DNA of 64,000 bases. Origin: Mycolicibacterium aromaticivorans JS19b1 = JCM 16368 (GTDB lineage: Bacteria > Actinomycetota > Actinomycetes > Mycobacteriales > Mycobacteriaceae). The stretch's first letter is position 1; each line of letters begins with the position of its first letter. The notes below the pieces were generated by a model that was not told the origin of the DNA, ran no database searches, and saw nothing but the letters and a program-made list of their open reading frames with translations. Shown here in pieces: positions 19,779 through 28,237 of the stretch. Location of the stretch: NCBI RefSeq assembly GCF_000559085.1, contig NZ_JALN02000001.1, positions 1,612,001 to 1,676,000 of the forward strand. The letters run 5' to 3'. Made by a program: the position numbers and the translations under genes.

Positions 19779-21283
19779 CCGCCCGTCCGGTGAATCCAGT
19801 CGCCGGGCTTCAATCGCCAGGTGCGGCGGGCGTATTCGATTTCGGTGTAGGGCCATTGCGTGACGATGCGACCATCGGGTGAGCGGAAGTAGCTGCCGCA
19901 CTGCGTCCACACCGTCTGTTCGAGTTCGGCGGAGATTTCATCGTTGAACCGCCGCTCGGCTTCCGGGTCCACCTCCAGCGTGCCGCCCTTGCGGCGGAGC
20001 CGCGCCACCGCGTCGGCGGCCAGCCGGGCCCCTGCCTCCAGGATGTACACGATCGAGTTGCCGCCCTGATTGGTGTTGGGCCCGTACAGCATCAAGAAAT
20101 TCGGGAACCCGCTCACCGCAACACCGAGGTACGCGCTGGGGTCCTCGCCCCAACGGTCGTGCAGCGACTGCCCTCCGAGGCCGATGACCTCGATGCCTGC
20201 GAGGTAGCGACTGGTCTGGAACCCGGTCGCGAGCACGATGACGTCGGCCTCGGTGGTCGACGAGGATGTGCACACAGCGTCCTCGGTGACCTTCTCGATG
20301 GGTTCGGTCACCAATGACACGTTGTCCTGCTGCAGTGCGGCGTAGTAGTCGCCGCCGAGCAGCACCCGCTTGCAGCGGAACGGGTAGTCCGGTGTGAGCG
20401 CCTCGCGGAGGTGTTCGTCGGTGACGTTGCGGCGCAGGAACTCTTCGGCGATACCCTGCCGCCCGGTCACCCGGGGGTCATCGAGTCGCAGCGCGGTGTT
20501 GTCGTGCTGCTCCTTCCACAGCCGCCACCGCTCGCGACGTCCGGCCCAGGGGATGCGATGGAAGCGATGGAGCTCATCGGAGGTGAATGCGCGATCGTCC
20601 TTGGGCACCATCCACGGCGGTGTGCGCTGGAAGACCGTCACTGCGTCGGCGTCCCTCGCGAGTTCCGGAACGACCTGCACCGCACTGGCTCCCGTGCCGA
20701 TGACCGCCACCCGGCAGCCGGTGACGTCGGCGCGCGGATCCCAGCGCGCGGTGTGCATGATCGACCCACCGAAATCCATCAACCCGTCGATATCGGGCAG
20801 CTTGGGCTCCCCGAACAGACCAACGGCACTGATCACCACGTCGGCGGAGAACGCGAATTCGCTTCCGGTACCTACCGATTGAAGGTCGAGATGCCACTGT
20901 TGCGCTCGTTCGTTCCAGCGCATGCTCCGCGCCACGGTGCCGGTCAGCAGGTGCCGTTCCAGATCGAAGTCCTTGGCCACCGACTCCAGGTAGGCCAGGA
21001 TCTCCGGCTGCCGGGCGTAGGTGCGGCTCCAGTTCCGGTTGGGCGCGAACGAGAACGAGTAGAGGTGGCTCTGGATGTCGCACGCCGCACCGGGGTAGGT
21101 GTTCAGCCGCCAGGTGCCCCCGACACCGTCGCAGCGTTCGATGATCGCGATGTCGTCGATGCCGATGCGCCGCAACGCGACCGCAGCGGCCAGCCCGCCG
21201 AACCCGGCGCCGATGATCGCCACCCGGGGTGACCGGTGCCGCACCGCTGCCCGCAGTCGGCCCGTCAGGTACCGAACTCTCAT
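19730..21283 (-). CDS. Baeyer-Villiger-type flavin monooxygenase
   Basis: 517 residues with the FAD motif VAIIGAGFGGLAAA near residue 22, the type I Baeyer-Villiger fingerprint F-x-G-x3-H-x3-W-D (FGGSIMHTARWDP) and the NADPH motif VAVIGTGASAVQVVPEL. These enzymes insert oxygen next to a ketone to form esters or lactones. ATG 21283 forms an ATGA overlap with the upstream gene stop, like the other joints in this operon; an alternative start at 21337 would add 18 residues inside the upstream gene. It is the last gene of the run arcA-aldehyde dehydrogenase-monooxygenase-monooxygenase. Confidence 0.87.
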   Translation of the reverse strand: MRVRYLTGRLRAAVRHRSPRVAIIGAGFGGLAAAVALRRIGIDDIAIIERCDGVGGTWRLNTYPGAACDIQSHLYSFSFAPNRNWSRTYARQPEILAYLESVAKDFDLERHLLTGTVARSMRWNERAQQWHLDLQSVGTGSEFAFSADVVISAVGLFGEPKLPDIDGLMDFGGSIMHTARWDPRADVTGCRVAVIGTGASAVQVVPELARDADAVTVFQRTPPWMVPKDDRAFTSDELHRFHRIPWAGRRERWRLWKEQHDNTALRLDDPRVTGRQGIAEEFLRRNVTDEHLREALTPDYPFRCKRVLLGGDYYAALQQDNVSLVTEPIEKVTEDAVCTSSSTTEADVIVLATGFQTSRYLAGIEVIGLGGQSLHDRWGEDPSAYLGVAVSGFPNFLMLYGPNTNQGGNSIVYILEAGARLAADAVARLRRKGGTLEVDPEAERRFNDEISAELEQTVWTQCGSYFRSPDGRIVTQWPYTEIEYARRTWRLKPGDWIHRTGGHSPSGQDPITSSSSR

Positions 21284-23025
21284 CTCCTGCCACCACGAGA
21301 GATCTCGAGCCCGTCGAGCGTGCCGTCCTGCCGCCACGCGGCCAAGATGTCGGCGTATTCGGTTGGGGTGCCGTAGAAGAAGCTGCCCTGCCGTGTGGTG
21401 GCGTTGGCCATGCCCTCCCGGTTGTAGTACCCCGGGGTGCAGTTCCGGGCGCGGTCAGCGGTCCCCGCGGATCTGCCCACCACGATGTTCACCCAGCCGT
21501 CCTCGGCCGCCGCAGTCGATTCGACGCGGGTCACGTTGCTCGCCAAGCTCTCGGCGATGATCCACGCGACATGGGTGGCCTGGACGTCGAGCAGGTAGGG
21601 GAAGTTCACCGTGAAGCCCGACTGCGCGATGCTTTCGACGAAGAGGTTGGGAAAGCCTGCCACCATCAGGCCGTGCAGCGTCCGGACGCCGTCACGCCAC
21701 TTGTCGGTCAACGTGCGCCCGTCGCGGCCGACCACCTCGAACCCGGTGCGCCGCGAATAGTCGGTACCCACCTCGAATCCGGTCGCGAAGATCAGGCAGT
21801 CGAGCTCGTGCTCGACGCCGTCGACAACGACACCGCGCTCGGTGATGAGCTCGACGCCGTGGCCGTGGGTGTCGACCAGAGTCACGTCGGGGCGGTTGAA
21901 TGTTGCCAGGTAGTCGTCGTGGAAGCACGGGCGTTTGCAGAAGTAGCCGTACCACGGTTTGAGCGCCTCGGCGGTGGCCGGATCGGCGACGGTCGCGTCG
22001 ACCCGCGCGCGGACCTCCTCCATCTTCGCGAAGTCGGCCAGCTCGCCATCCTGCATCACCAGCAGCGTCTTGACGGTGCTGGTCCAGGCGTCGGCCACCA
22101 GGTCCTCGCCGGCTTCGCCGCCGGCGGTGAGCTGCTGGAAGTTCTCGATCCGACGCCGCTGCCAGCCGGGTGTCAGCGTGGCGGCCCACTGTGCGTCGGT
22201 GGGCCGGTTGGCACGGACGTCGACCGATGACGGCGTGCGCTGGAACACCGAGAGATGACCGGCGGCGCGGGCCAGGTGCGGGACGCACTGCACAGCCGTC
22301 GCGCCGGTGCCGATGATCCCGATTCGCTTGTCGGCCAAAAGTTCCAGGTCTTGTCCGGTGTACCCGTAGTCCCACCGGCTGGTGTGGAAGGTATGCCCGG
22401 CGAACGACGTGATGCCGGGGATGCCGGGCAGTTTCGGCTTCTGCAGGTAGCCGTTGGCCATCGAGACGAACCGGGCGCGGACTGCATCACCGCGATCGGT
22501 CTCCACGATCCATCGTTCGCTCGGCTCGTCCCACCGGATCTGCCGGACCTCGGTGTGCAGCAGGGCATTGCGATAAAGATCGTAGTGCTCGGCGATGCGC
22601 CGGCAGTGCGCGAAGATCTCCGGGCCCTTGGCGTACTTCTCGGTCGGCAGATAGCCGACTTCCTCCAACAGCGGCATGTAGACGTAGGACTCGACATCGC
22701 AGGCGATGCCGGGATATCGGTTCCAGTACCAGGTGCCGCCGACGTCGGCAGCCTTGTCGATCAGTCTGATGTCGGCGACGCCGAGTTCCCGCAGCCGGGC
22801 ACCGGTCAGCAGACCGCCGAACCCGGCGCCGATGATCGCGACGTCGACCTCGTCGGTGACCGGCTCGCGGGGTTCGGGTGCACCGGACCATGGGTCGGAT
22901 GCGAACCCGGCGAAGTCGCCGGCCACCTCGACGTACTGACCGATACCATCGGGGCGCAACCGGATCTCGCGCTCCCGGGCATAACGGGCGCGTAGCGCGT
23001 CGGGATCGAACGGCAGTCCGGTCAC
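21280..23025 (-). CDS. Baeyer-Villiger monooxygenase, cyclohexanone-monooxygenase type
   Basis: 581 residues: an N-terminal extension of about 60 residues, FAD motif VAIIGAGFGGLLTG (66-71 core), GGTWYWNRYPGIACDVESYVYMP, the fingerprint FAGHTFHTSRWDY (F208-D219) and NADPH motif IGIIGTGATAVQCVPHLA. The residue pattern around RYPG and the CYTP-like C-terminal NCTPGYYNREG is that of ring-ketone Baeyer-Villiger enzymes. The GTG start overlaps the aldehyde dehydrogenase stop by 4 bp and the stop overlaps the next monooxygenase. Two different monooxygenases in tandem suggest either two substrates or two steps of one pathway. Confidence 0.9.
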   Translation of the reverse strand: MTGLPFDPDALRARYAREREIRLRPDGIGQYVEVAGDFAGFASDPWSGAPEPREPVTDEVDVAIIGAGFGGLLTGARLRELGVADIRLIDKAADVGGTWYWNRYPGIACDVESYVYMPLLEEVGYLPTEKYAKGPEIFAHCRRIAEHYDLYRNALLHTEVRQIRWDEPSERWIVETDRGDAVRARFVSMANGYLQKPKLPGIPGITSFAGHTFHTSRWDYGYTGQDLELLADKRIGIIGTGATAVQCVPHLARAAGHLSVFQRTPSSVDVRANRPTDAQWAATLTPGWQRRRIENFQQLTAGGEAGEDLVADAWTSTVKTLLVMQDGELADFAKMEEVRARVDATVADPATAEALKPWYGYFCKRPCFHDDYLATFNRPDVTLVDTHGHGVELITERGVVVDGVEHELDCLIFATGFEVGTDYSRRTGFEVVGRDGRTLTDKWRDGVRTLHGLMVAGFPNLFVESIAQSGFTVNFPYLLDVQATHVAWIIAESLASNVTRVESTAAAEDGWVNIVVGRSAGTADRARNCTPGYYNREGMANATTRQGSFFYGTPTEYADILAAWRQDGTLDGLEISRGGRR

Positions 23026-24476
23026 GCCGTGCCCACCGCCGTGGCGATCACTTTGGTCTCGAGGTATTCGGCGAAGCCGGCCACCCCCATCTCGCGGCCG
23101 TTGCCCGACTGCTTATAGCCGCCGAACGGCGTGTCGGCCGAATACCACACTCCCCCATTGACACTGACCGTTCCGGTCCGCAGCCGCGCCGCCGCCGAGG
23201 CCGCACGCTGTGGGTCCGAACTCCACACCGCGGCGGACAGCCCATAGCGCGAGTCGTTGGCGATGGCGACCGCGTCGTCGTCACCATCATGCGCCAGCAC
23301 CACCAGCACCGGCCCGAAGATCTCCTCCCGCGCCGTCCGGGCCGTATTGTCAAGACCGCGAATCACCGTGGGCGCGATGAAGTATCCGCGGTCCAGCGTG
23401 CCTGGACGACCCCCTCCACAGGCGAACGACCCGCCCTCAACCAACGCCAGATCCAGATAGCCCTGCACGCGGTCACGCTGGCGCGCCGAGATCAGCGGGC
23501 CGCACACCGTCGCGGGATCGGTCGGATCGCCGACCGCGATACCGCCCATCGCCGCGGCGGTGGCATCCACGGCCTCGTCGTACCGGTGGCGCGGCACCAG
23601 CAACCGGGTGGTGAACGCGCAGCCCTGGCCGGCGTGCCGGGACACCGCGACGGCCGCCGCGCCACATGCCCGACCCAGGTCGGCGTCGTCGAGCACGACG
23701 AACGCCGACTTACCGCCGAGTTCGAGGAGAACCTTGCTGATGTTGCCGGCCGCAGCGGCCGTCACCGCGGCGCCGGTGGCCGTCGACCCGGTGAACGAGA
23801 CCACGTCCACCCGGGCGTCCCGGCACAACTGCGCACCCAGACCGGGATCGCCGGCGGTCACGATGTTGACCACACCCGGCGGAAAGTCGGTGTGCTCGGC
23901 GATGATCCGGCCGATGTGGGCGGCGCACCACGGGGTCTCGGGAGCCGGCTTGAGCACCACGGTGTCGCCGGCCGCCAGCGCCGGTCCCAGCTTGGCCAAG
24001 TTGATCTGATGCGGGAAGTTGAACGGTGTGATCGCGCCGACGACCCCGTACGGCTCACGCACCAGCCAACGCTGCGTCGCGATACCCATCGGGGACGCCA
24101 CCCCGAGATCGGTTTTCCACGAATAGCTCTCGGCGGTGTCGGCCGGGAATGCCAGATCGTTGACCGGGCCTTCGAGGTGTGAGCCGTACGTGAAGGTCAC
24201 CGGGGCGCCCACCTCGGCGACGGTGACCGAGCGCAGTTCCTCGATCTCGGCGATCAGAGCCGTACGCAATTGACGCAGGCAATGCACCCGCAGCGCCACG
24301 TCGCGGGCCCAGTCGCCGTGGTCGAACGCGGCGCGCGCGGCGCCGATCGCGCGGTCCATGTCCGCGTTGTCCGCGTCGGCCGCCAGCCCGATCCGCTCCT
24401 CGGTGGCGGGATTGACGGTGCCGAACGTGCCCGCCCCGCCGGGGAGCAGCTTGCCGTCGATCAGCAGATCGGTCAC
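23022..24476 (-). CDS. Aldehyde dehydrogenase
   Basis: 484-residue NAD(P)-dependent aldehyde dehydrogenase. The general-base glutamate is in LELGGKSA (E252), the nucleophilic cysteine in [11 protein letters not shown] (C286), with [20 protein letters not shown] and EEIFGPVL also conserved. It would turn an aldehyde, for example one released after Baeyer-Villiger cleavage and ester hydrolysis, into an acid. GTG 24476 was chosen because it forms a GTGA overlap with arcA; starts at 24500 or 24509 would add 8 or 11 residues. Downstream it overlaps the monooxygenase by 4 bp. Confidence 0.9.
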   Translation of the reverse strand: MTDLLIDGKLLPGGAGTFGTVNPATEERIGLAADADNADMDRAIGAARAAFDHGDWARDVALRVHCLRQLRTALIAEIEELRSVTVAEVGAPVTFTYGSHLEGPVNDLAFPADTAESYSWKTDLGVASPMGIATQRWLVREPYGVVGAITPFNFPHQINLAKLGPALAAGDTVVLKPAPETPWCAAHIGRIIAEHTDFPPGVVNIVTAGDPGLGAQLCRDARVDVVSFTGSTATGAAVTAAAAGNISKVLLELGGKSAFVVLDDADLGRACGAAAVAVSRHAGQGCAFTTRLLVPRHRYDEAVDATAAAMGGIAVGDPTDPATVCGPLISARQRDRVQGYLDLALVEGGSFACGGGRPGTLDRGYFIAPTVIRGLDNTARTAREEIFGPVLVVLAHDGDDDAVAIANDSRYGLSAAVWSSDPQRAASAAARLRTGTVSVNGGVWYSADTPFGGYKQSGNGREMGVAGFAEYLETKVIATAVGTA

Positions 24477-25678
24477 AGCGGGTCCCGAGCCACCGGACAT
24501 GACATGCATCGCGGACCGCCGCGACCGGTGCCGAGCTCGGAAGCGGCGATCGGTAGGACTTCGATACCTGAATCCTGCAGCCGGGCATTGGTTTCGGTGT
24601 TGCGCTCGTAGGCGACGACGACGCCGGGGGCCACCGCCAGGGTGTTATTTCCGTCGTCCCATTGCTCGCGTTCGGCGGTCACCGGGTCCAGCCCGGTGTC
24701 GATGACCCGCAACGCCGTGCCCATCGCGTCGGCAGCCGCCTTCACGAACGGCGCCTCGTCGAGGATCTTCACCCCGTCGGGCGTGCGCTTGATGGTGAAC
24801 GCCGACAGCGAGTCACTGATCGCCGGATACATCACCAGTGCGTCGACGTCCACCATCGTGCATACGGTGTCCAGGTGCATCTGGGCCCGTTCCTGGGCGA
24901 TCGGGACGGCCAGCACCGTGTGGGCCAGCCCGTCGTCGAACAGGCTGCGCGCCAATGCTTCCGCACCTGCCGGGGTGGTGCGCTCCCCGACTCCGACGGC
25001 CACCACGCCGGGCGAGAGCAGCAGCACGTCACCACCTTCCACCGGCGCCGTGTGCGATTCGTAGGCGCGGCGCACACCGAGGAAACGCGGGTGATGGGCG
25101 TAGATGAGGTCGGTGAGTGAGGTTTCGCGCATCCGCGCGGGCAGCGCCAGCGAGGTGATCGCCACCCGAGGGCCGATCCAGAACGACGAGTCGCGGGTGA
25201 ACAAGAGGTTGGGCAGCGGCTCTATGACGAAGTCGCCGCCGTGATGCATCAGCCGGACTAGCGACATGTCCGACGTTGCGCCCGAGGGCAATTCGGTGAA
25301 GGTCATACCCGCCATCAGGACATGCGCCAGCGCCGCCGGCTCCAGGCCGCGCAGGTAGGCCGAAAGTTCCTGCGCCAGAGGCAATCCCAGACGGCGCGCA
25401 TCGACGGCCGCAGAGATGCCCTGCATCCTGGCCGCCCCGCTGCCCAGCGCCTCGGTCAGCAATTCGGACAGCAGCAGCACTTCCACGCCCCGCGACCGCA
25501 GCAGATCGGCGAACGCGTCGTGCTCCTGCTGTGCCCGCGCCACCCACGGCAGACCGTCGAACAGCAGTTTGTCGTTGTTGCGTGGGGTCAACCGCTGCAG
25601 TTCGGCACCGGGACGGTGCAGGATCACGACCCGCAGCGTCCCGACCTCGGAGTTGGAGCCAAGTACGGCGGCAGTCAC
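24473..25678 (-). CDS. arcA: Arginine deiminase
   Basis: 401 residues of the guanidino-group-modifying fold. Arginine deiminase converts arginine to citrulline and ammonia. Motifs: [18 protein letters not shown] at the N-terminus, [38 protein letters not shown] and the catalytic cysteine in [15 protein letters not shown] (C391). GTG 25678 gives a length close to the M. tuberculosis protein (Rv1001); GTG 25687 is possible. No arcB or arcC is nearby. Here it is the first gene of a translationally coupled operon with an aldehyde dehydrogenase and two monooxygenases, and it is divergent from soxR with only 47 bp between. Confidence 0.92.
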   Translation of the reverse strand: MTAAVLGSNSEVGTLRVVILHRPGAELQRLTPRNNDKLLFDGLPWVARAQQEHDAFADLLRSRGVEVLLLSELLTEALGSGAARMQGISAAVDARRLGLPLAQELSAYLRGLEPAALAHVLMAGMTFTELPSGATSDMSLVRLMHHGGDFVIEPLPNLLFTRDSSFWIGPRVAITSLALPARMRETSLTDLIYAHHPRFLGVRRAYESHTAPVEGGDVLLLSPGVVAVGVGERTTPAGAEALARSLFDDGLAHTVLAVPIAQERAQMHLDTVCTMVDVDALVMYPAISDSLSAFTIKRTPDGVKILDEAPFVKAAADAMGTALRVIDTGLDPVTAEREQWDDGNNTLAVAPGVVVAYERNTETNARLQDSGIEVLPIAASELGTGRGGPRCMSCPVARDPL

Positions 25679-25697
25679 AAATAGCACCGTAACAACA

Positions 25698-25713
25698 CCT
25701 CAGCCGGCTGATC
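25698..25713. promoter_or_regulatory. Palindromic candidate SoxR operator
   Basis: CCTCAGCCGGCTGATC contains a perfect 12-bp palindrome TCAGCCGGCTGA (25700-25711) in the 47-bp gap between arcA and soxR. Its left half CCTCA matches the outer half of the enterobacterial sox box. MerR-family regulators bind such sites within divergent promoters. Confidence 0.5.
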
Positions 25714-25725
25714 TATCGTCGAGGA

Positions 25726-26157
25726 GTGACCGAGCACGAACTGGGGCCCGGCGAGCTCGCGGCGCGAGCCGGAGTGGCGATCTCGGCACTGCACTTCTAC
25801 GAGCGCGAGGGCCTGATCAGCAGCCGCCGAACCTCCGGCAACCAGCGGCGTTACCCTCGCGACACGCTGCGGCGGGTGGCTTTCATCCGCATGTCCCAGC
25901 GTCTCGGCATCCCTCTGGCCAGGGTCCGCGAAGCACTGGCCACACTGCCGATCGACCGGGTTCCCACCAGCCGGGACTGGGCCCGGCTGTCGGCGGGCTG
26001 GCGCGACGACCTCGATGAGCGGATCGGCCATCTGCAGCGGTTGCGCGACAACCTCGCCGACTGCATCGGCTGCGGTTGCCTCAGCTTGCGCAGCTGCGCG
26101 CTGTCCAACCCCGAAGACGTCCTCGCCGGACACGGTCCCGGGGCGGCGAAACTCTAG
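25726..26157 (+). CDS. soxR: Redox-sensing MerR-family regulator SoxR
   Basis: 143 residues: MerR winged-helix domain (ELAARAGVAISALHFYEREGLI ...NQRRYPRDTLRRVAFI), a long dimerisation helix (about 95-112) and the iron-sulfur motif CIGCGCLSLRSC with cysteines 113, 116, 118 and 124, the C-x2-C-x-C-x5-C pattern that binds the [2Fe-2S] sensor. SoxR activates target promoters when its cluster is oxidised, in actinobacteria mainly by redox-active metabolites. The GTG at 25726 follows GAGGA with almost no spacing, so the mRNA may be leaderless or the start weakly translated. It is divergent from the arcA operon, a likely target. Confidence 0.93.
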   Translation: MTEHELGPGELAARAGVAISALHFYEREGLISSRRTSGNQRRYPRDTLRRVAFIRMSQRLGIPLARVREALATLPIDRVPTSRDWARLSAGWRDDLDERIGHLQRLRDNLADCIGCGCLSLRSCALSNPEDVLAGHGPGAAKL

Positions 26158-26173
26158 CTTCTAAGCTTCAGCA

Positions 26174-26189
26174 TCGAACAAACGTGCGA
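26174..26189 (+). promoter_or_regulatory. LexA (SOS) box upstream of the AlkB-like gene
   Basis: TCGAAC-AAAC-GTGCGA matches the mycobacterial SOS box TCGAAC-N4-GTTCGA at 11 of 12 fixed positions. It ends 13 bp before the GTG start of the DNA-repair dioxygenase. Confidence 0.75.
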
Positions 26190-26202
26190 TATCCTCGAGC
26201 TT

Positions 26203-26799
26203 GTGTCTGTCCCGGTTCAGGGCGCGCTGTTCGAGCACAGTGAGCGCCGCGAGCTCGGAGCCGGCGCGTGGATCGACATGCGCTCGGCCTGGGTCGACGA
26301 CGCCGACGCGTTGTTCGGCGCCCTGCTCGACGACGTCTCCTGGCGCGCCGAACGGCGGCAGATGTATGACCGGGTCCTCGACGTTCCGCGCCTGGTGAGC
26401 TTCCACGATCTGCTGACCGAGCCGCCTCCGAACCCTGCCATCACGAAGCTGCGCCGTCGCCTCAACGACGTCTACGCCGGCGAATTGGGTGAGCCGTTCA
26501 CCAGTGCCGGGCTGTGCCTCTACCGCGACGGCGCCGACAGCGTTGCCTGGCACGGCGACACGATCGGCCGCAGCAGCACCGAGGACACCATGGTGGCGAT
26601 CGTCAGCCTCGGCGCCACCCGGGTGTTCGCGCTGCGACCCCGCGGCGGCGGTCAGTCGCTTCGGCTTCCCCAACACCACGGCGACCTTCTGGTGATGGGT
26701 GGTTCGTGCCAACGCACCTGGGAGCACGCCGTTCCCAAGACCGCGCTGCCCAAAGGACCGCGGATCAGCATCCAGTTCCGCCCGCGCGACGTGCGCTGA
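26203..26799 (+). CDS. AlkB-family 2-oxoglutarate/Fe(II) dioxygenase
   Basis: 198 residues with the double-stranded beta-helix core of AlkB-type enzymes, which remove alkyl groups from DNA or RNA bases oxidatively. Iron ligands are WHGD (H and D near 118-120) and the distal His in WEHAVPK; the 2-oxoglutarate arginine is in RISIQFRPR near the C-terminus. The N-terminal half carries RRQMYDRVLDVPRL, as in other bacterial AlkB-like proteins. The GTG start lies 13 bp from a near-perfect LexA box, so induction by DNA damage is expected. Orthologous in position to Rv1000c. Confidence 0.88.
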   Translation: MSVPVQGALFEHSERRELGAGAWIDMRSAWVDDADALFGALLDDVSWRAERRQMYDRVLDVPRLVSFHDLLTEPPPNPAITKLRRRLNDVYAGELGEPFTSAGLCLYRDGADSVAWHGDTIGRSSTEDTMVAIVSLGATRVFALRPRGGGQSLRLPQHHGDLLVMGGSCQRTWEHAVPKTALPKGPRISIQFRPRDVR

Positions 26800-26801
26800 G
26801 G

Positions 26802-27461
26802 TCAGCCCCGGATCGCGTTGACGCCGGCGACCAGGAGATCGCGGGCCCGTCCGGTGTTCACCGGCACGATCGGCTTGTCGGGCAGGACCAGCGGGTTGGC
26901 GCTCACGATCACCTGATAGACCCCGAAATGGGCGGAGTAGTTGTACGTCTCGCCGGTGCGCGCCTGGTTGTTGACCACGGCTTGTAGCACCCGGTGCACC
27001 CCCAATGTTGTGGTGCCGTCGATCGCCGGCGCCTCGACCGACTCAACCAAACCGCGCATCGCGCTGCCACTGAAGGTGACCTTGCGGCAGTCCGGCCCGG
27101 GTTCGGTCACCGGCACCGCCGCATCGGTTTCGACGGCGATCACGATGAACCGGTTGCCCTGACCCTCGGCCGACACAGCCGCCATGTTGCCCTGGGTGCC
27201 CTGCGGCACGAGTTGTCCGGTGGCGTACTTCGCACAGGACGGCGGATCGAAGGTCAGGCCGTCGGGCAGTTTCTGGCCGGCCAGCACATGCGGGTCGATT
27301 CCGGTCTTGGCGACCTCGGAGACCGTGAAGTCCGGGCCGAAGCTCGACTTCACCGTCGTCACCTTGGCGATATCGGCCTTCGGTTCAGCCGGTGCGCCCG
27401 ATGAACACGCCACCGCCAGTCCGGCGCACAGCACTGCTACGACCGCGCCGGGTTTCACCAT
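26802..27461 (-). CDS. Putative lipoprotein, DUF5642-like
   Basis: 219 residues with a lipoprotein signal peptide ending LAVACSSG (lipobox Cys near residue 19). The mature part has a sensor-like alpha/beta pattern with two conserved Cys (PPSCAKYA and PDCRKV) that could form a disulfide. Function is unknown. ATG 27461 was chosen because MVKPGAVVAVLC is a normal lipoprotein N-terminus; a GTG at 27482, directly after the upstream stop, would add 7 residues. It follows a related lipoprotein gene on the same strand, and the pair occupies the position of Rv0999. Confidence 0.75.
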   Translation of the reverse strand: MVKPGAVVAVLCAGLAVACSSGAPAEPKADIAKVTTVKSSFGPDFTVSEVAKTGIDPHVLAGQKLPDGLTFDPPSCAKYATGQLVPQGTQGNMAAVSAEGQGNRFIVIAVETDAAVPVTEPGPDCRKVTFSGSAMRGLVESVEAPAIDGTTTLGVHRVLQAVVNNQARTGETYNYSAHFGVYQVIVSANPLVLPDKPIVPVNTGRARDLLVAGVNAIRG

Positions 27462-27482
27462 CGTGGCCAATGTACCTGCCAC

Positions 27483-28175
27483 TCAGCCGCGCAGGGCAGC
27501 GACCGTCGCGACCAGAAGACCGTCGACGAAATGAGAATCCAGTGCCGGATGCGGTGATCCGGGATCGGTGACCAGGGTGACGTACACGACGTGGCCGTCC
27601 AGGTAGGCCTGCGCGGTGACGGCCTGCCCGTCGGTCTCGGTGCCGGACTCGACGACCGTGCGGGTGATGACTGTCATCGCGACGGTCCGGGCACCGTCGA
27701 TGCCGGGCGCTTCAGACGGCGGCGCCAGGGTCACGTCACCGGTCGTGTGCGCGAACGTCATCGTCCACCTGGCGCAGTCACCGATCACAGCGTCATCCGG
27801 CGCCGGCTGGGCGGGCATCGCGACGACGACATAGACGGTCCCGCCCGCCCCCGATGCCGAGTAGCCACGGGCGCCGGGATCGGCGGGCGCCGGGTCCGCC
27901 AGCGCCGCGCACTGCGGTGGGGCCGCCGTCCACCCGGATCCGAAGCCCCACAAGCCCGCAGCGCTCACCGGCCCGGCCAGGTCGGCGATCTCGTAGCCGG
28001 CCGGAAGCGACGACCGGATGCGTTTGATGTTGGCCGGGTTGATCGCACCCGCGCCGGTCGCCGCCGTCGACGAGGACGACGTCGGCGGAGCCGGAGTGCG
28101 CTGCGCGCACGCCGCCAGACCGAGGCCCGTCGCCAGGCACAGTGTCGTCGTCAGGCAGACGATCAGCCGCCGCAC
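27483..28175 (-). CDS. Putative lipoprotein, paralogue of its downstream neighbour
   Basis: 230 residues starting at GTG, with signal peptide and lipobox LGLAACAQ, then a Pro/Ser/Thr-rich linker (about 27-42) and a folded domain. Shared features with the next gene are a late PPQCAALA / GDCARW cysteine pair, the segment APGIDGARTV corresponding to APAIDGTTTL, and the ending VDGLLVATVAALRG corresponding to RDLLVAGVNAIRG. The two therefore look like tandem duplicates. Function unknown; it is divergent from the Ntn hydrolase gene. Confidence 0.75.
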   Translation of the reverse strand: MRRLIVCLTTTLCLATGLGLAACAQRTPAPPTSSSSTAATGAGAINPANIKRIRSSLPAGYEIADLAGPVSAAGLWGFGSGWTAAPPQCAALADPAPADPGARGYSASGAGGTVYVVVAMPAQPAPDDAVIGDCARWTMTFAHTTGDVTLAPPSEAPGIDGARTVAMTVITRTVVESGTETDGQAVTAQAYLDGHVVYVTLVTDPGSPHPALDSHFVDGLLVATVAALRG

Positions 28176-28237
28176 GGGGCTTTGATACCACTGATCGTCC
28201 GGCTGATGCGCGTGCCTCGCGGGCTAATCTGTCAGCC

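Noticed and set aside
24473..25678. Complete arginine deiminase pathway (arcABC)
   Set aside because: Neither ornithine carbamoyltransferase nor carbamate kinase occurs in the neighbourhood; the co-transcribed genes are oxidative enzymes.
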